Assembly: GCA_013911595.1 (NCBI GenBank)
Contig: JACESY010000003.1
Span: 1 to 50,395 of the forward strand
DNA: 50,395 nt
DNA from: Azoarcus sp.
GTDB taxonomy: Bacteria > Pseudomonadota > Gammaproteobacteria > Burkholderiales > Rhodocyclaceae
Direction of reading: 5' to 3'
A program made the translations under genes and the position numbers. Within the stretch, counting starts at the first letter, position 1. Each line of letters begins with the position of its first letter. Below are positions 9,260 through 19,462 of the stretch, piece by piece. The notes beneath the pieces are model-generated. The model ran no database searches, had not been told where the DNA came from, and saw nothing but the letters and a program-made list of their open reading frames with translations.

Positions 9260-12151
9260 ATGGAACTAGCCAAAAGCTTCGAACCCGCCGCCATCGAATC
9301 CCGCTGGTATCCCGAGTGGGAGTCGCGCGGCTACTTCGACGCCGGGCTCGACAAGTCGAAGTCCGAGGCCTTCTGCATCCTGCTGCCGCCGCCCAACGTC
9401 ACCGGCACGCTGCACATGGGCCACGGCTTCAACCAGACGCTGATGGACAGCCTCACGCGCTACCACCGCATGCGCGGCGACAACACGCTGTGGCAGCCCG
9501 GCACCGACCACGCCGGTATTGCCACGCAGATCGTCGTCGAACGTCAGCTCGACGCCGAAGGCGTCAGCCGTCACGACCTGGGCCGCGACAAGTTCCTCGA
9601 GAAGGTGTGGGAGTGGAAGGAATACTCGGGCGGCACGATCACGCGCCAGATGCGCCGCATGGGCACCAGCCCCGACTGGAAGCGCGAGCGCTTCACGATG
9701 GACGAGGGCCTGTCCAAGACCGTCACCGAGACCTTCGTGCATCTCTTTAACGAAGGCCTGATCTACCGCGGCAAGCGCCTGGTGAACTGGGACCCGGTGC
9801 TCGGCACAGCAGTGTCCGACCTCGAGGTGGTTTCCGAGGAAGAAGACGGCAAGCTCTACGAACTGCTATACCGCTTTTCCGACGGCCCGGTCGACGGCCT
9901 CGAGGGCCTGACGGTGGCCACCACGCGCCCCGAGACCATGCTCGGCGACGTCGCGGTGATGGTGCACCCGGAGGACGAGCGCTACGCCCACCTGATCGGC
10001 AAGAGCGTGCGCCTGCCGCTGGTCGATCGTGACATTCCGATCATCGCCGATGATTACGTGGACCGCGAGTTCGGCACCGGCTGCGTCAAGGTCACGACAG
10101 CGCACGACTTCAACGACTACGCGGTGGGCCAGCGCCACGGCCTGGACATGATCGTCGTGCTCACGCTCGACGCCGCGATTCCCGCCCTGGCCGAGGTCTT
10201 CGACACGCACGGCCAACCCAAGGGCACGCTCCCCATGCCCGAGGGCATCGCCGGGCTGGACCGCGTGCCGGCGCGCGAGAAGGTGGTCGCCGAACTGGAA
10301 GCGGCCGGTGCGCTGGGCGAGATCAAGGCGCACAAGCTGATGGTGCCGCGTGGGGATCGCACCAACGTCGCGATCGAGCCGATGCTCACCGACCAGTGGT
10401 TCGTGGCGATGAGCAAGCCTGGCGCGGACGGCAAGAGCATCACACAGAAGGCGCTCGACGTGGTCGCGTCGGGCGAGATCAGTTTCTACCCCGAGAACTG
10501 GGTCAACACCTACAACCAGTGGCTCAACAATATCCAGGACTGGTGCATCTCGCGCCAACTGTGGTGGGGCCACCAGATTCCGGCCTGGTACGCCACCGAA
10601 GGCGATGTGCGGCGCGTGTGGGTCGCGCACGACGAGGCCGAGGCGAAGGCCCTGGCTGCGAAGGACGGCTACACCGGCGCGCTGGAGCGCGACGAAGATG
10701 TGCTCGACACCTGGTATTCGTCCGCGCTGTGGCCGTTCTCGACGCTGGACTGGACGCCCGAATGGCCAGCGAAGTCCAACGACGCGCTGGATCTGTATCT
10801 GCCCTCCTCGGTGCTGGTCACGGGCTTCGACATCATCTTCTTCTGGGTTGCGCGCATGGTCATGATGACCACGCACATCACCGGCAGGATTCCGTTCAAG
10901 CACGTGTACGTGCACGGCCTGATCCGCGACGCGGAAGGCCAGAAGATGTCGAAATCCAAGGGCAACGTGCTCGACCCCATCGACCTCATCGACGGCATCT
11001 CGGTCGACGAACTGGTGAAGAAGCGCACCTTCGGCCTGATGAACCCCAAACAGGCGGCGAGCATCGAGAAGAAGACGCGCAAGGAGTTCCCGGAAGGCAT
11101 CCCCGCCTTCGGCACCGACGCGCTGCGCTTCACCTACGCCAGCCTCGCCAGCCCGGGGCGCGACATCAAGTTCGACCTGTCGCGCTGCGAGGGCTACCGC
11201 AACTTCTGCAACAAGCTGTGGAACGCCACGCGCTTCGTGCTGATGAACTGCCAGGGCGAAGACTGCGGCTTCGACCCGCATACGGCCGAACAGTGCGTGC
11301 CGGGCGGCTATCTGGACTTCTCCTTCATTGACCGCTGGATCGTCTCACGCCTGCAACGCACCGAGGCCGAGGTCGAGCGCCAGTTCGCCGACTACCGTTT
11401 CGACCTGGTCGCGCGCGCGATCTACGAATTCGTCTGGGACGAGTACTGCGACTGGTACCTGGAACTGGCCAAGGTACAGATCCAGCAGGGCGACGCGGCG
11501 CAGCAACGCGCCACGCGCCGCACCCTGCTGCGCGTGCTGGAGACGGTGCTGCGTCTGGCCCATCCGGTGATCCCGTTCATCACCGAGGAACTGTGGCAGA
11601 CGGTCGCGCCGCTGGCCGGGCGCAAGAACACCGAGAGCATCATGGTCGCGCCCTACCCGGCGGCCGACGCCGAGCGCATCGACGAGGCCAGCGAAGCGCG
11701 CGTGGTCGCGCTCAAGGCGCGCATCCACGCCTGCCGCAACCTGCGTGGCGAGATGAACGTCTCGCCCGCCCAACGCCTGCCGCTGGTCATTGCCGGCGAC
11801 TCTGATGCGATCCGCGACGAAGTGCCGTATCTGTCCGCCCTCGCGAAGCTGTCGGATGTGGAACTGGTCGACGAGATCGGCGCCGATGCGCTGGCACCCA
11901 CCGCCGTGGTGGGTGAGCATCGCCTGATGCTGAAAGTGGAGATCGATATTGCCGCCGAACGCGAGCGCATTGGCAAGGAAATCGCCCGCATCGAGGGCGA
12001 GATCGCCAAGGCACAGGGCAAGCTGGGCAACGCCAGCTTCGTCGAACGCGCTCCGGCCGCCGTCGTCACCCAGGAGCGCGAGCGCCTGGCCGGCTTCAGC
12101 GCAACGCTCGACAAGCTGCGTCCGCAATACGAGCGCCTGGCCGCACGCTGA
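9260..12151 (+). CDS. valS: valyl-tRNA synthetase
   Basis: A 963-residue class I synthetase. The HIGH-type motif is HMGH at residues 52-55 within [14 protein letters not shown], and KMSKS is at 562-566. An editing (CP1) domain lies between, [10 protein letters not shown] being its signature. An anticodon-binding region and a C-terminal coiled-coil arm (about 895-963, Glu/Lys/Arg-rich) follow, as expected for ValS. It charges tRNA-Val and hydrolyses mischarged Thr. MELAKSFEP fits the family start, so ATG 9260 is used rather than the upstream GTG at 9227. Confidence 0.97.
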   Translation: MELAKSFEPAAIESRWYPEWESRGYFDAGLDKSKSEAFCILLPPPNVTGTLHMGHGFNQTLMDSLTRYHRMRGDNTLWQPGTDHAGIATQIVVERQLDAEGVSRHDLGRDKFLEKVWEWKEYSGGTITRQMRRMGTSPDWKRERFTMDEGLSKTVTETFVHLFNEGLIYRGKRLVNWDPVLGTAVSDLEVVSEEEDGKLYELLYRFSDGPVDGLEGLTVATTRPETMLGDVAVMVHPEDERYAHLIGKSVRLPLVDRDIPIIADDYVDREFGTGCVKVTTAHDFNDYAVGQRHGLDMIVVLTLDAAIPALAEVFDTHGQPKGTLPMPEGIAGLDRVPAREKVVAELEAAGALGEIKAHKLMVPRGDRTNVAIEPMLTDQWFVAMSKPGADGKSITQKALDVVASGEISFYPENWVNTYNQWLNNIQDWCISRQLWWGHQIPAWYATEGDVRRVWVAHDEAEAKALAAKDGYTGALERDEDVLDTWYSSALWPFSTLDWTPEWPAKSNDALDLYLPSSVLVTGFDIIFFWVARMVMMTTHITGRIPFKHVYVHGLIRDAEGQKMSKSKGNVLDPIDLIDGISVDELVKKRTFGLMNPKQAASIEKKTRKEFPEGIPAFGTDALRFTYASLASPGRDIKFDLSRCEGYRNFCNKLWNATRFVLMNCQGEDCGFDPHTAEQCVPGGYLDFSFIDRWIVSRLQRTEAEVERQFADYRFDLVARAIYEFVWDEYCDWYLELAKVQIQQGDAAQQRATRRTLLRVLETVLRLAHPVIPFITEELWQTVAPLAGRKNTESIMVAPYPAADAERIDEASEARVVALKARIHACRNLRGEMNVSPAQRLPLVIAGDSDAIRDEVPYLSALAKLSDVELVDEIGADALAPTAVVGEHRLMLKVEIDIAAERERIGKEIARIEGEIAKAQGKLGNASFVERAPAAVVTQERERLAGFSATLDKLRPQYERLAAR

Positions 12152-12161
12152 TTGGCACGAA

Positions 12162-12204
12162 ATCGGGGCGTCGACGCACCCTCCCGGTGCGCTTTGGCCC
12201 CGAT
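12162..12204. repeat. inverted repeat downstream of valS, possible weak terminator
   Basis: ATCGGGGC (12162-12169) pairs with GCCCCGAT (12197-12204), and inside it GCACC (12176-12180) pairs with GGTGC (12186-12190). There is no T run after it, so a rho-independent terminator is doubtful; it could be an RNA 3'-end stabilising structure. Confidence 0.4.
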
Positions 12205-12259
12205 CTCAGGCGCGCGTCCCGCAACAGGACGGTTCTACGAAAAAAGGCATACCTTTTGC

Positions 12260-12286
12260 TGAAGTTCGGCGGGCTTCGTCCGTCAA
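12260..12286 (+). promoter_or_regulatory. candidate sigma-28 (FliA) promoter of the chemoreceptor gene
   Basis: TGAAGTTC (12260-12267), exactly 11 bases, then TCCGTCAA (12279-12286). This resembles the FliA pattern TAAAGTTT-N11-GCCGATAA and is laid out like the better site before motA. Spacing is right but both boxes are imperfect. Confidence 0.4.
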
Positions 12287-12340
12287 CTACCGCAAGGTTG
12301 CCACAGACGGCCGCTTGATGACTCGCTTCGGAGAACTGTC

Positions 12341-13984
12341 ATGTCCCTTTCCGTCCGCACCCGGCTGATCGCGCTCGCGACAATTGCCTGTACCGCCCTG
12401 ATCTTCGTCGGCCTGCTCGGCGTCTTTCATTTGAGAAACTTTGAACAGGTGCTGGAACGCGACCTGGCCGAGGTTCGCGACGGTGTTAGCGCCCTGGTTT
12501 CGGTCAGTCGTGCCGATGCCGCCTTCAAGACCCAGGTGCAGGAATGGAAGAACATCCTCATCCGTGGCAACGACCCGGAACTGTTTGATCGATACCTGAA
12601 GGGCTTCGAAGAGCAGGAGGCGATCGTGCGAGACAACCTCGCCCGGGTCGAACCCTATCTGCGAGCGGCCGACCCGACCTCGGACACCGTCGCGCGATTG
12701 TTCGACGACCACTCCACGCTGGGTGATCGCTACCGTGCCGCACTGCAGGATTTCGACACCGCCGACCCAGACGCTGGCAAGAAGGTCGATACAGCGGTAC
12801 GCGGCATGGACCGCGATTTCAGCAAGGGCCTGGCCGGACTCGTCGGTACCATCGAAGAGGCCGAGCAGACGCGCATGGACAAACAGGTACTCTCGGCCCA
12901 GTCAGCCTATCTGGCCTCGCGCAACGCCATTCTCGCCACGCTGATCGGCGGCGCGCTGCTAGTAGCGGCGCTTGCGTGGTTCATCATCCGCCGCATCAAC
13001 CACGCGCTGTCTGCCTTCGCGCAGACGATGGAGCGCGTCTCTTCCGACTGGGACCTGCGCCTGCGCGCAGATGCCGGTGGCGGAGACGAGATCGCCGCCA
13101 TCGCAAAGGGCCTCAACACGATGCTGTCGCAGTTCCAGACGCTCGTGCGCGACATCAACGATCATGCCGGCGAGGTGCTACGCACCAGCAATCAGGTAGC
13201 AAGCGCGATAGGGCACATCAACGAGCACGTCGGCGTGCTCAACGACTCGACCTCCACATCGGCCGCCTCGGTCGAGGAACTGACCGTCAGCATCAACCAC
13301 GTGCGGGACAACGCCGAGGAGACACTGCGCATCTCGGAGGACTCCGCCGGTGCGGCACGCGAAGGCGGGACGGTCGTACGTCGCACCGCCGACGGCATGC
13401 TCGAGACGGCCGACTCGGTGCGTGCCGCGGCCGACGCCGTCAAACTCCTGGGCGAACAGTCGAACGCCATCGGCGGCATCGTCAAGGTTATCCATGAAGT
13501 CGCAGAACAGACCAACCTGCTCGCGCTCAACGCCGCGATCGAGGCCGCGCGCGCCGGCGAACAAGGGCGCGGCTTCGCGGTCGTCGCCGACGAAGTGCGC
13601 AAGCTCGCCGAGCGCTCGGCGCAGGCCACGCGGGAAATCACCGACAAGATCAGCGCGATGCAACAATCAGCCAACGCTGCCGTGGGTGACATGGATCGTG
13701 TCGTCGCCAAGGTGGGGGCCGACTCGGAACTCGCGCATGCGGCCGGCGACGCCATCGCGCGTATCCAGGATGGTGCGCGTCAAGTCGTCGCGGTGGCGCA
13801 GGAAATCACGCACGCGCTCCGCGAACAGGCCCAGGCAAGCGACACCCTGGCCAGTCAGATCGAGTCGATCGCACGTTCCAGCGACGAGAATGCCGCGTCA
13901 CTGTCGCAGACCTCGTCGGCGGTCAGGTCGCTCGAAAACATGGCTAACCGCATGCACACAGCCGTGGCCCGCTTCTCGGTCTAA
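12341..13984 (+). CDS. methyl-accepting chemotaxis protein
   Basis: A 547-residue transmembrane chemoreceptor. TM1 is at about residues 7-28; a periplasmic, mostly helical ligand domain spans about 29-192; TM2 is at about 193-214 and is followed by a HAMP-like segment containing MERVSSDW. The long cytoplasmic coiled coil has the conserved hairpin tip [19 protein letters not shown] and [16 protein letters not shown], where CheA and a coupling protein dock. No C-terminal CheR-tethering pentapeptide is evident; it ends AVARFSV. The ligand is unknown. It stands apart from the che operon at 37-44 kb but probably feeds it. Confidence 0.93.
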   Translation: MSLSVRTRLIALATIACTALIFVGLLGVFHLRNFEQVLERDLAEVRDGVSALVSVSRADAAFKTQVQEWKNILIRGNDPELFDRYLKGFEEQEAIVRDNLARVEPYLRAADPTSDTVARLFDDHSTLGDRYRAALQDFDTADPDAGKKVDTAVRGMDRDFSKGLAGLVGTIEEAEQTRMDKQVLSAQSAYLASRNAILATLIGGALLVAALAWFIIRRINHALSAFAQTMERVSSDWDLRLRADAGGGDEIAAIAKGLNTMLSQFQTLVRDINDHAGEVLRTSNQVASAIGHINEHVGVLNDSTSTSAASVEELTVSINHVRDNAEETLRISEDSAGAAREGGTVVRRTADGMLETADSVRAAADAVKLLGEQSNAIGGIVKVIHEVAEQTNLLALNAAIEAARAGEQGRGFAVVADEVRKLAERSAQATREITDKISAMQQSANAAVGDMDRVVAKVGADSELAHAAGDAIARIQDGARQVVAVAQEITHALREQAQASDTLASQIESIARSSDENAASLSQTSSAVRSLENMANRMHTAVARFSV

Positions 13985-13995
13985 AGACCCCAACG

Positions 13996-14023
13996 AAAAG
14001 GCCATCCCGCAGGATGGCCTTTT
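13996..14023. terminator. bidirectional terminator between the chemoreceptor and tusA-like genes
   Basis: A perfect 12-base stem, AAAAGGCCATCC (13996-14007) with GGATGGCCTTTT (14012-14023), around a CGCA loop. The A/T ends give a short U run in both directions, suiting the two convergent genes. Confidence 0.85.
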
Positions 14024-14044
14024 CGACGTTCGACGCCGGCGTGC

Positions 14045-14275
14045 TCACTTTCGCCGCAAAAAGAACTCGAACACCTTCTCCGGCGTCTCGTTCTGGCCCA
14101 GCAACTCGTTGCCGGTCTGGCGTGCGAAGGCCTGAAAATCCTTCACCGAGCCCGGATCGGTCGCGAGCACGCGAACGGTCTGACCCGTTTCGAGTTCGGC
14201 AAGCGCCTTCTTGGCACGCAGGATGGGCAGCGGACAGTTCAGTCCGCGTGCGTCGACTTCCTTGTCAAACTCCAT
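14045..14275 (-). CDS. TusA-family sulfur-carrier protein
   Basis: A 76-residue protein with the SirA/TusA signature DARGLNCPLPILRAKKAL, where Cys14 in the CPxP motif carries persulfide sulfur. TusA proteins relay sulfur for tRNA thiolation, molybdenum cofactor or sulfur oxidation. The ATG at 14275 is chosen because it gives the standard family length; the frame is open to 14317. No tus or dsr genes are nearby, but moaC lies 1.5 kb away. Which pathway it serves is undetermined, so no symbol is given. Confidence 0.88.
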   Translation of the reverse strand: MEFDKEVDARGLNCPLPILRAKKALAELETGQTVRVLATDPGSVKDFQAFARQTGNELLGQNETPEKVFEFFLRRK

Positions 14276-14351
14276 TCGTTGACCCCTTTTCGGCTGGACG
14301 GCGAAGTATAAACGCACACCGTGCCCCGGAAAACCCGTAAGTCACGCGGAA

Positions 14352-15779
14352 TCAGCGCCGGTCCTCACTTCGCAACCGATCCTCGGCCTTGAGTTCGCGC
14401 AGGCGGGCGTCGACCGCCGACAGCTCGTAGAAATCACCATCGTCGGCGCGACGCGCCAGATCCAGTTGATGGATGGCCGCGGGCAGACTCCCGCGCAGGG
14501 CATAGACCTCGGCCTGGGCGCGATGGTAGGCCGTGCGATGGCCGAGGCGCTCTTCGGCACGTGCCAGACGTTCCCACAGGCGCGGATCGGCGCGCTGACG
14601 GCCGATTGCGTCACGTGCGAGCGACGCTGCCTCGTCGGTGCGCCCGGCCTCTAGCGTCGCGTCGATGCGCGCATAGCGCAGCGCGCGGCTGTCGCGGAAG
14701 CGCTCGAGCGCCGGCACCAGGATATCCAGCGCGGCCTGCGGCTCACGCCGGGCAAGCTCGATCTCGGCGCGCAACAGGATCACCCAGGACGCGCGCTGCG
14801 AGCGCTCACCGAGCTCGCCAATCATTCGCTCGGCATCGTCCAGCCGTCCGGCGCGAAACAGTGCGCGGGCGAGACCGTAGCGCGAGATGTCGTCATCGCG
14901 GGTATTCACACGTGACTCGAACTCGGTCACCGCATCGGGGGCGAGCCCCTGCCCGGCCCGCATCTTGGCGCGCACAAAACCGAAGTCCGGTGAATCGAGG
15001 ACCTGTCGATAGCGCATCTGCGCGACACGCCCTTCCATGTCGGTAAAGCGGTCCTGGGTCAGCGGGTGAGTGCGCAGATAGCCCGGCGCGTCGGACTCAT
15101 AGACTCGAGTGGCGCGCTGCAAGCGCGTGAAGAAGCCGGGCATGCCGCGCGGATCGAACCCCGCGCGCTCAAGCAGTTGCAGACCGATGCGATCGGCCTC
15201 GCGCTCGAAGGAGCGCGTGTACCCGAGCTGGGACTGCAACGCCCCCGCCTGACCCGCAACAATGGCCGCCTCGGCCAGTTCCGGACTGCTCTGCGCAGCC
15301 AGCGCGCCGACCAGGAGGGAACCGAGCACCATCATCAACGACTGACCCTGCTTGCCATAGAGCTGGGCAATGTGGCGCTGAGTGACATGCGCGATTTCGT
15401 GCCCCATTACCGACGCGAACTCGGATTCGGTCTCGGCGGTGAGCAGCAGACCGGAGTGGATGCCGATGTAGCCGCCGGGAAGGGCGAACGCATTGATGCT
15501 CGGATCCTTGAGCACGAAAAATTCGAACTCGCGGTCGGCGTCGTCGCTGACCGCAACCAGGCGACGCCCGATGCGCGAGACGTAGTCCTCGACCTCGACA
15601 TCGTTCAGATAGCTTGGATCGTGCCAGCGAATGTCGCGCATGATCGATTCGCCTATACGCCGCTCCTCGAGCGCGGACAGGTCGGACGAGGCGACGTCGC
15701 CCAGATCCGGCAGGTTCTGGGCGTGGACGGGCGTCAATGCGAGCGCGGCGGCCAGCAGCAGGGCAGTAAGTCGTCTCAT
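14352..15779 (-). CDS. periplasmic M48 metalloprotease with TPR repeats, BepA-like
   Basis: A 475-residue exported protein. Signal peptide: residues 1-20 (MRRLTALLLA to VHA). The M48 zinc site HEIAH is at residues 127-131 inside EFASVMGHEIAHVTQRH. The C-terminal part from about residue 290 is a run of short alpha-helical repeats of TPR type. This is the architecture of E. coli BepA, which assists or degrades outer-membrane proteins such as LptD. The frame continues upstream to 15902, but the signal peptide fixes the start at 15779. It diverges from moaC. Confidence 0.88.
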   Translation of the reverse strand: MRRLTALLLAAALALTPVHAQNLPDLGDVASSDLSALEERRIGESIMRDIRWHDPSYLNDVEVEDYVSRIGRRLVAVSDDADREFEFFVLKDPSINAFALPGGYIGIHSGLLLTAETESEFASVMGHEIAHVTQRHIAQLYGKQGQSLMMVLGSLLVGALAAQSSPELAEAAIVAGQAGALQSQLGYTRSFEREADRIGLQLLERAGFDPRGMPGFFTRLQRATRVYESDAPGYLRTHPLTQDRFTDMEGRVAQMRYRQVLDSPDFGFVRAKMRAGQGLAPDAVTEFESRVNTRDDDISRYGLARALFRAGRLDDAERMIGELGERSQRASWVILLRAEIELARREPQAALDILVPALERFRDSRALRYARIDATLEAGRTDEAASLARDAIGRQRADPRLWERLARAEERLGHRTAYHRAQAEVYALRGSLPAAIHQLDLARRADDGDFYELSAVDARLRELKAEDRLRSEDRR

Positions 15780-15785
15780 GTCGAG

Positions 15786-15794
15786 TGCTATGAT
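15786..15794 (+). promoter_or_regulatory. candidate extended -10 promoter of moaC
   Basis: TGCTATGAT carries the TGn extension and a five-of-six -10 hexamer (15789-15794), 32 bases before the moaC ATG. No -35 is visible, which extended -10 promoters can tolerate. Confidence 0.4.
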
Positions 15795-15826
15795 ACCGCC
15801 TCGCCCAACACGTTCCGTTACCGAAG

Positions 15827-16318
15827 ATGTCGCAGCATTTGACCCATTTCGATGCCGACGGCCAGGCCCACATGGTCGACGTCGGCGCCAAGCACGAGAC
15901 ACGCCGTGTCGCGGTGGCCACCGGCGAGATCACGATGCTGCCCGCCACTTTCGCGATGGTGCGCGACGGCACGGCCAAGAAGGGCGACGTGCTCGGCATC
16001 GCGCGTATCGCTGCGATCCAGGGCTCCAAGCGCACCAGCGAACTGATTCCGCTGTGCCACCCGATCCCGCTCACCCGCGTCGCCGTCGACTTCGAGCTCG
16101 AAGAGGCCGACAGCCGCATCGTCGTCAGCGTCACCGCCGAGACGGTCGGTCGTACCGGCGTCGAGATGGAAGCGCTCACGGCCGCCAGCGTTGCCCTGCT
16201 CACCATCTACGACATGTGCAAGGCAGTCGATCGCGGCATGACCATGAGCGGTATCCGACTGCTGGAGAAGCTTGGCGGCAAGTCCGGTCACTGGACCGCG
16301 AGCGACGCCACTAGGTAG
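15827..16318 (+). CDS. moaC: cyclic pyranopterin monophosphate synthase MoaC
   Basis: A 163-residue protein with the family motifs [42 protein letters not shown] and [22 protein letters not shown]. MoaC converts 3',8-cyclo-7,8-dihydro-GTP into cyclic pyranopterin monophosphate, the second product-forming step of molybdenum cofactor synthesis. The conserved lysines and the CHP histidine are intact. No other moa gene is in the window. Secure call. Confidence 0.97.
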   Translation: MSQHLTHFDADGQAHMVDVGAKHETRRVAVATGEITMLPATFAMVRDGTAKKGDVLGIARIAAIQGSKRTSELIPLCHPIPLTRVAVDFELEEADSRIVVSVTAETVGRTGVEMEALTAASVALLTIYDMCKAVDRGMTMSGIRLLEKLGGKSGHWTASDATR

Positions 16319-16330
16319 TTTCCGGGGTGA

Positions 16331-16393
16331 CATCCCCTCTCTTGCCGTCTAGGCTGTTCGGGTTTGCTGGACCAATGACGACACGAGGGGATG
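16331..16393 (+). promoter_or_regulatory. leader inverted repeat overlapping the BCCT ribosome-binding site
   Basis: CATCCCCTC (16331-16339) is a perfect 9-base complement of GAGGGGATG (16385-16393). The second arm contains the GAGGGG Shine-Dalgarno of the BCCT gene, whose ATG is at 16398. A competing small hairpin, GGGG (16324-16327) with CCCC (16334-16337), could free the site. Possible translational control; not demonstrated. Confidence 0.4.
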
Positions 16394-16397
16394 CTGC

Positions 16398-18404
16398 ATG
16401 GACCCGAAGGACGACAACGGAAACGGCGAAACGGGCGCGCGGCCTCGCATCCTGATCAATCCGCCGGTTTTCATCATTTCCGGTCTGCTCACCCTGCTTT
16501 TCGTCGGCTTCGCCGCGGCGGTGCCGGAGACGGCCAACGCGCTGTTCGGCGCGATCCGCGACTGGACCATGCATTCGGCCGGCTGGTTCTATGTGCTCGC
16601 GGTCGCAGGCTTTCTGATCTTCGTCGTCACGCTCGCCGCTTCGTCCTTCGGCACCATCAAGCTCGGCCGCGACCACACCTCGCCGGATTTCAGCTACACC
16701 TCGTGGTTCGCGATGCTGTTCTCGGCCGGCATGGGCATCGGGCTGATGTTCTTCGGCGTCGCCGAGCCAATCATGCACTACGTCACCCCACCCGTCGGTG
16801 ACGCCGAAACGGCCGAAGCCGCACGTCAGGCGCTGCGCATCACCTTCTTCCACTGGGGCGTGCATGCCTGGGCGATCTACGCGGTGGTCGCGCTGTCGCT
16901 GGCCTATTTCGCGTTTCGTCACGATCTGCCACTGACCATCCGCTCGTCGCTGTACCCGCTCATTGGCGAGCGCATCTACGGCCCCATCGGCCACGCGGTC
17001 GACATCTTCGCCGTGCTCGGCACCATCTTCGGCGTGGCCACTTCACTGGGCTTCGGCGTGATTCAGGTCAATGCCGGCCTGAACTATCTGTTTGGCATCC
17101 CGGTGGGTGCACTCACTCAGGTCATCCTGATCGCGGCGATCACCGCGATCGCAACGGTGTCCGTGGCGCTGGGTCTGGACGGCGGCATCCGCCGCATCTC
17201 GGAGCTGAACATGGTGCTGGCCGCGGTGCTGGTGCTGTTCGTTCTGATCGCCGGGCCGACGGTGTTCCTGCTGCAGACCTTCGTGCAGAACACCGGCATG
17301 TATCTGTCCAACCTGTTTTCCATGACCTTCAATCTCTACGCCTACGAGCCGACCGGCTGGATCGGGGGCTGGACGCTCTTTTACTGGGCGTGGTGGATCG
17401 CCTGGTCTCCCTTCGTTGGCATGTTCATCGCGCGCGTGTCGCGCGGGCGCACGATCCGCGAGTTCGTCGTCGGCGTGCTGTTCGTGCCGGTGGGCTTCAC
17501 CTTCATGTGGATGACGGTGTTCGGCGACACGGCCATCCACATGGTGATGATCCAGGGCATTCAGTCGCTCGCGGACGCGGTCGCGGCCGACACCTCGGTG
17601 GCGCTGTTCCAGTTCTTCGAACACCTGCCGTTCTCGTCGATCATGTCGCTGGTCGCCACGCTGTTGGTGATCACTTTCTTCGTGACATCGTCGGACTCGG
17701 GTTCGCTGGTGGTCGACATGCTCACCAATGGTGGCCACGACGATTCGCCGGTATGGCAGCGGGTGTTCTGGGCGGTGGTCGAGGGCATCGTCGCCGCCGC
17801 GCTGCTGGTCGCCGGTGGCCTGGGCGCGCTGCAGACGGCAACGATCGCCGCGGCTCTGCCCTTCACGATCATCATGGTGCTGATGGGCGTGGGGCTGCTG
17901 CGCGCGCTGCGCATCGACAACGTCAAGCGCCTGAGCCTGCGCGACGCGCGCGTGCGCGCGGTCGGCGGCGAGGCCTCCCATGACTGGAAGCGGCGGTTGC
18001 GCACGCTGGTGCATCAACCGCGCCGCAACGAGGTACGCCGCTTCATGCTCGAGGTCGTGCGCCCGGCACTCGCCGAGGTCGCCGAGGAACTGCGCGAACA
18101 CGGCATCGACGCCCGTCTGGCCGAGGAGGAATCGCCCATCACGCGCACCTGGGTCGAAGTGCGTCACGGTGACGAGATCGACTTCTTCTATTCGGTGCAT
18201 GTCACGGCCTACGAGCCCCCCAGCTTCGTGATGCGCGACACCCGACGCTCACGCCAGGATCTGCTGCGCTACTTCCGCGCCGAGGTGCACCTGCGCGAAG
18301 GCGGCCAGGACTACGACATCATGGGCTGGAGCATGGAGGACATCAGCAGCGACGTACTCGACCAGTACGAGCGCCACATGCACTTCCTCGACGCCGTACG
18401 CTGA
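16398..18404 (+). CDS. BCCT-family betaine/choline/carnitine transporter, canonical signature
   Basis: A 668-residue transporter with about 12 membrane helices and a C-terminal soluble tail of about 170 residues (from ~500). It has the glycine-rich TM3 stretch GMGIG (111-115) in SAGMGIGLMFFGVAEP and the full BCCT signature GWTLFYWAWW (324-333) followed by W336, the aromatic box that binds trimethylammonium groups. The GMGIG form is like sodium-coupled BetP rather than E. coli BetT, which has Asp at the last Gly. Likely imports glycine betaine, choline or a related osmolyte; substrate not fixed by sequence. The downstream porin starts 17 bases after its stop. Confidence 0.92.
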   Translation: MDPKDDNGNGETGARPRILINPPVFIISGLLTLLFVGFAAAVPETANALFGAIRDWTMHSAGWFYVLAVAGFLIFVVTLAASSFGTIKLGRDHTSPDFSYTSWFAMLFSAGMGIGLMFFGVAEPIMHYVTPPVGDAETAEAARQALRITFFHWGVHAWAIYAVVALSLAYFAFRHDLPLTIRSSLYPLIGERIYGPIGHAVDIFAVLGTIFGVATSLGFGVIQVNAGLNYLFGIPVGALTQVILIAAITAIATVSVALGLDGGIRRISELNMVLAAVLVLFVLIAGPTVFLLQTFVQNTGMYLSNLFSMTFNLYAYEPTGWIGGWTLFYWAWWIAWSPFVGMFIARVSRGRTIREFVVGVLFVPVGFTFMWMTVFGDTAIHMVMIQGIQSLADAVAADTSVALFQFFEHLPFSSIMSLVATLLVITFFVTSSDSGSLVVDMLTNGGHDDSPVWQRVFWAVVEGIVAAALLVAGGLGALQTATIAAALPFTIIMVLMGVGLLRALRIDNVKRLSLRDARVRAVGGEASHDWKRRLRTLVHQPRRNEVRRFMLEVVRPALAEVAEELREHGIDARLAEEESPITRTWVEVRHGDEIDFFYSVHVTAYEPPSFVMRDTRRSRQDLLRYFRAEVHLREGGQDYDIMGWSMEDISSDVLDQYERHMHFLDAVR

Positions 18405-18421
18405 AGCGGGAGGGCCACGAC

Positions 18422-19462
18422 GTGCAGAAGACCATCACCCACGCCACCCTAGCCGCGGCTTGTTCGTCCGCGCTGCCCGCGCTGGCCGACGAGCCGGGCT
18501 GGTCCTGGGATTTCTACGCCTCGCTGCGCACGCATGCCGAGTATGTGGAGCCGGACAACCGCAACGTGATCGACCACTACAGCGGGATGCGCGACGCCTA
18601 CTCGCGCTTCGGCGGGACTCTGGCCTACCGTTTCGACGAGGGCGTGCGATTATTCGCGCAGCTCGAGGTGCCCTTCGATTCGGCCAACTTCCGCCTGCGC
18701 GACCCCTACGACCAGGGCGGCTTCGGTCGCGACGAGGCCGAGCCGCTACGCATCGCGCGCGTCGGCATCGAGGGCGGGCTGGGCACGCTCTCGCTGGGCC
18801 AGCAGTGGATGCCCTACTACAATGCGATTGCGGCGCCGGTGGACTGGTTCAGCAGCTATTACAGCGGTTTCGCCACCTACACCACGCCGCGCGTGCGCAA
18901 CACCGTGGCCTGGTACAGCCCGCGCGTGGCAGGCTTTGGCATGGCCGCATCCTGGTCAGCCGCGCACGGCAACAAGAAGTCCACGGCGCGCATCGAGGAC
19001 AGGCGTATCCAGGCCACGGCGAGCTGGGCCGGCGGGCCGTGGGTGCTGGCGCTGGGCATGGACGATCGCGGCCACCCGGACGGCTTCCGCGACCGCCTGT
19101 ACGGCGCCACGGCGACGTGGACGCAGGGCGCGTGGTACGCCGCATTCAAGTACGAGCGTACCGACACCGACGTGCCCGGCGCCTTCTACGGCGACGACCA
19201 GCAAGCCTTCAACCTGCTCGGCGCGTACACTGCCGGGCGCAACACCTGGAAGCTGATGCTCGCGCGCGTCGAGGGCTACGGCGAACACACGGTGCACGCC
19301 GGCGTCGACCACCGCTACAACGAGCAACTGACGCTGTTCGCCGAGTTCTACCGCGAAGGCGCGACCTCGGGTATCACTGCACGCCGCCACGGGCTCGACC
19401 GTTTCGACGCGGCCACCAGCGGCGGGCGTGCCTTCGCGCTGGGCTTTCGCTACGACTTCTGA
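18422..19462 (+). CDS. outer-membrane porin
   Basis: A 346-residue protein with a GTG start at 18422, chosen because of GGGAGGG at 18408-18414 and because it gives a signal peptide (residues 1-22, cleavage after ALPALA). The mature part is made of alternating polar/aromatic strands (YASLRTHAEYVEP, ARVGIEGGLGTLSLGQQWMPYY, FALGFRYDF) and ends in phenylalanine, the beta-barrel assembly signal. GTLSLGQQ is the usual Gram-negative porin motif. The 17-base spacing suggests co-transcription with the BCCT gene, so it may admit the same solute. Its end overlaps the convergent second BCCT gene by 13 bases. Confidence 0.85.
   Translation: MQKTITHATLAAACSSALPALADEPGWSWDFYASLRTHAEYVEPDNRNVIDHYSGMRDAYSRFGGTLAYRFDEGVRLFAQLEVPFDSANFRLRDPYDQGGFGRDEAEPLRIARVGIEGGLGTLSLGQQWMPYYNAIAAPVDWFSSYYSGFATYTTPRVRNTVAWYSPRVAGFGMAASWSAAHGNKKSTARIEDRRIQATASWAGGPWVLALGMDDRGHPDGFRDRLYGATATWTQGAWYAAFKYERTDTDVPGAFYGDDQQAFNLLGAYTAGRNTWKLMLARVEGYGEHTVHAGVDHRYNEQLTLFAEFYREGATSGITARRHGLDRFDAATSGGRAFALGFRYDF

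Noticed and set aside
12243..12258. AAAAGG/CCTTTT mini-hairpin before the chemoreceptor as a terminator
   Set aside because: The stem is only six weak pairs with no proper U run after it.
15169..16206. Long open frame of 345 codons on the minus strand across bepA-like and moaC genes
   Set aside because: It is out of frame with two well-supported genes, is Arg/Ser/Ala-rich, and shows no family motif; GC-rich DNA gives many such shadow frames.
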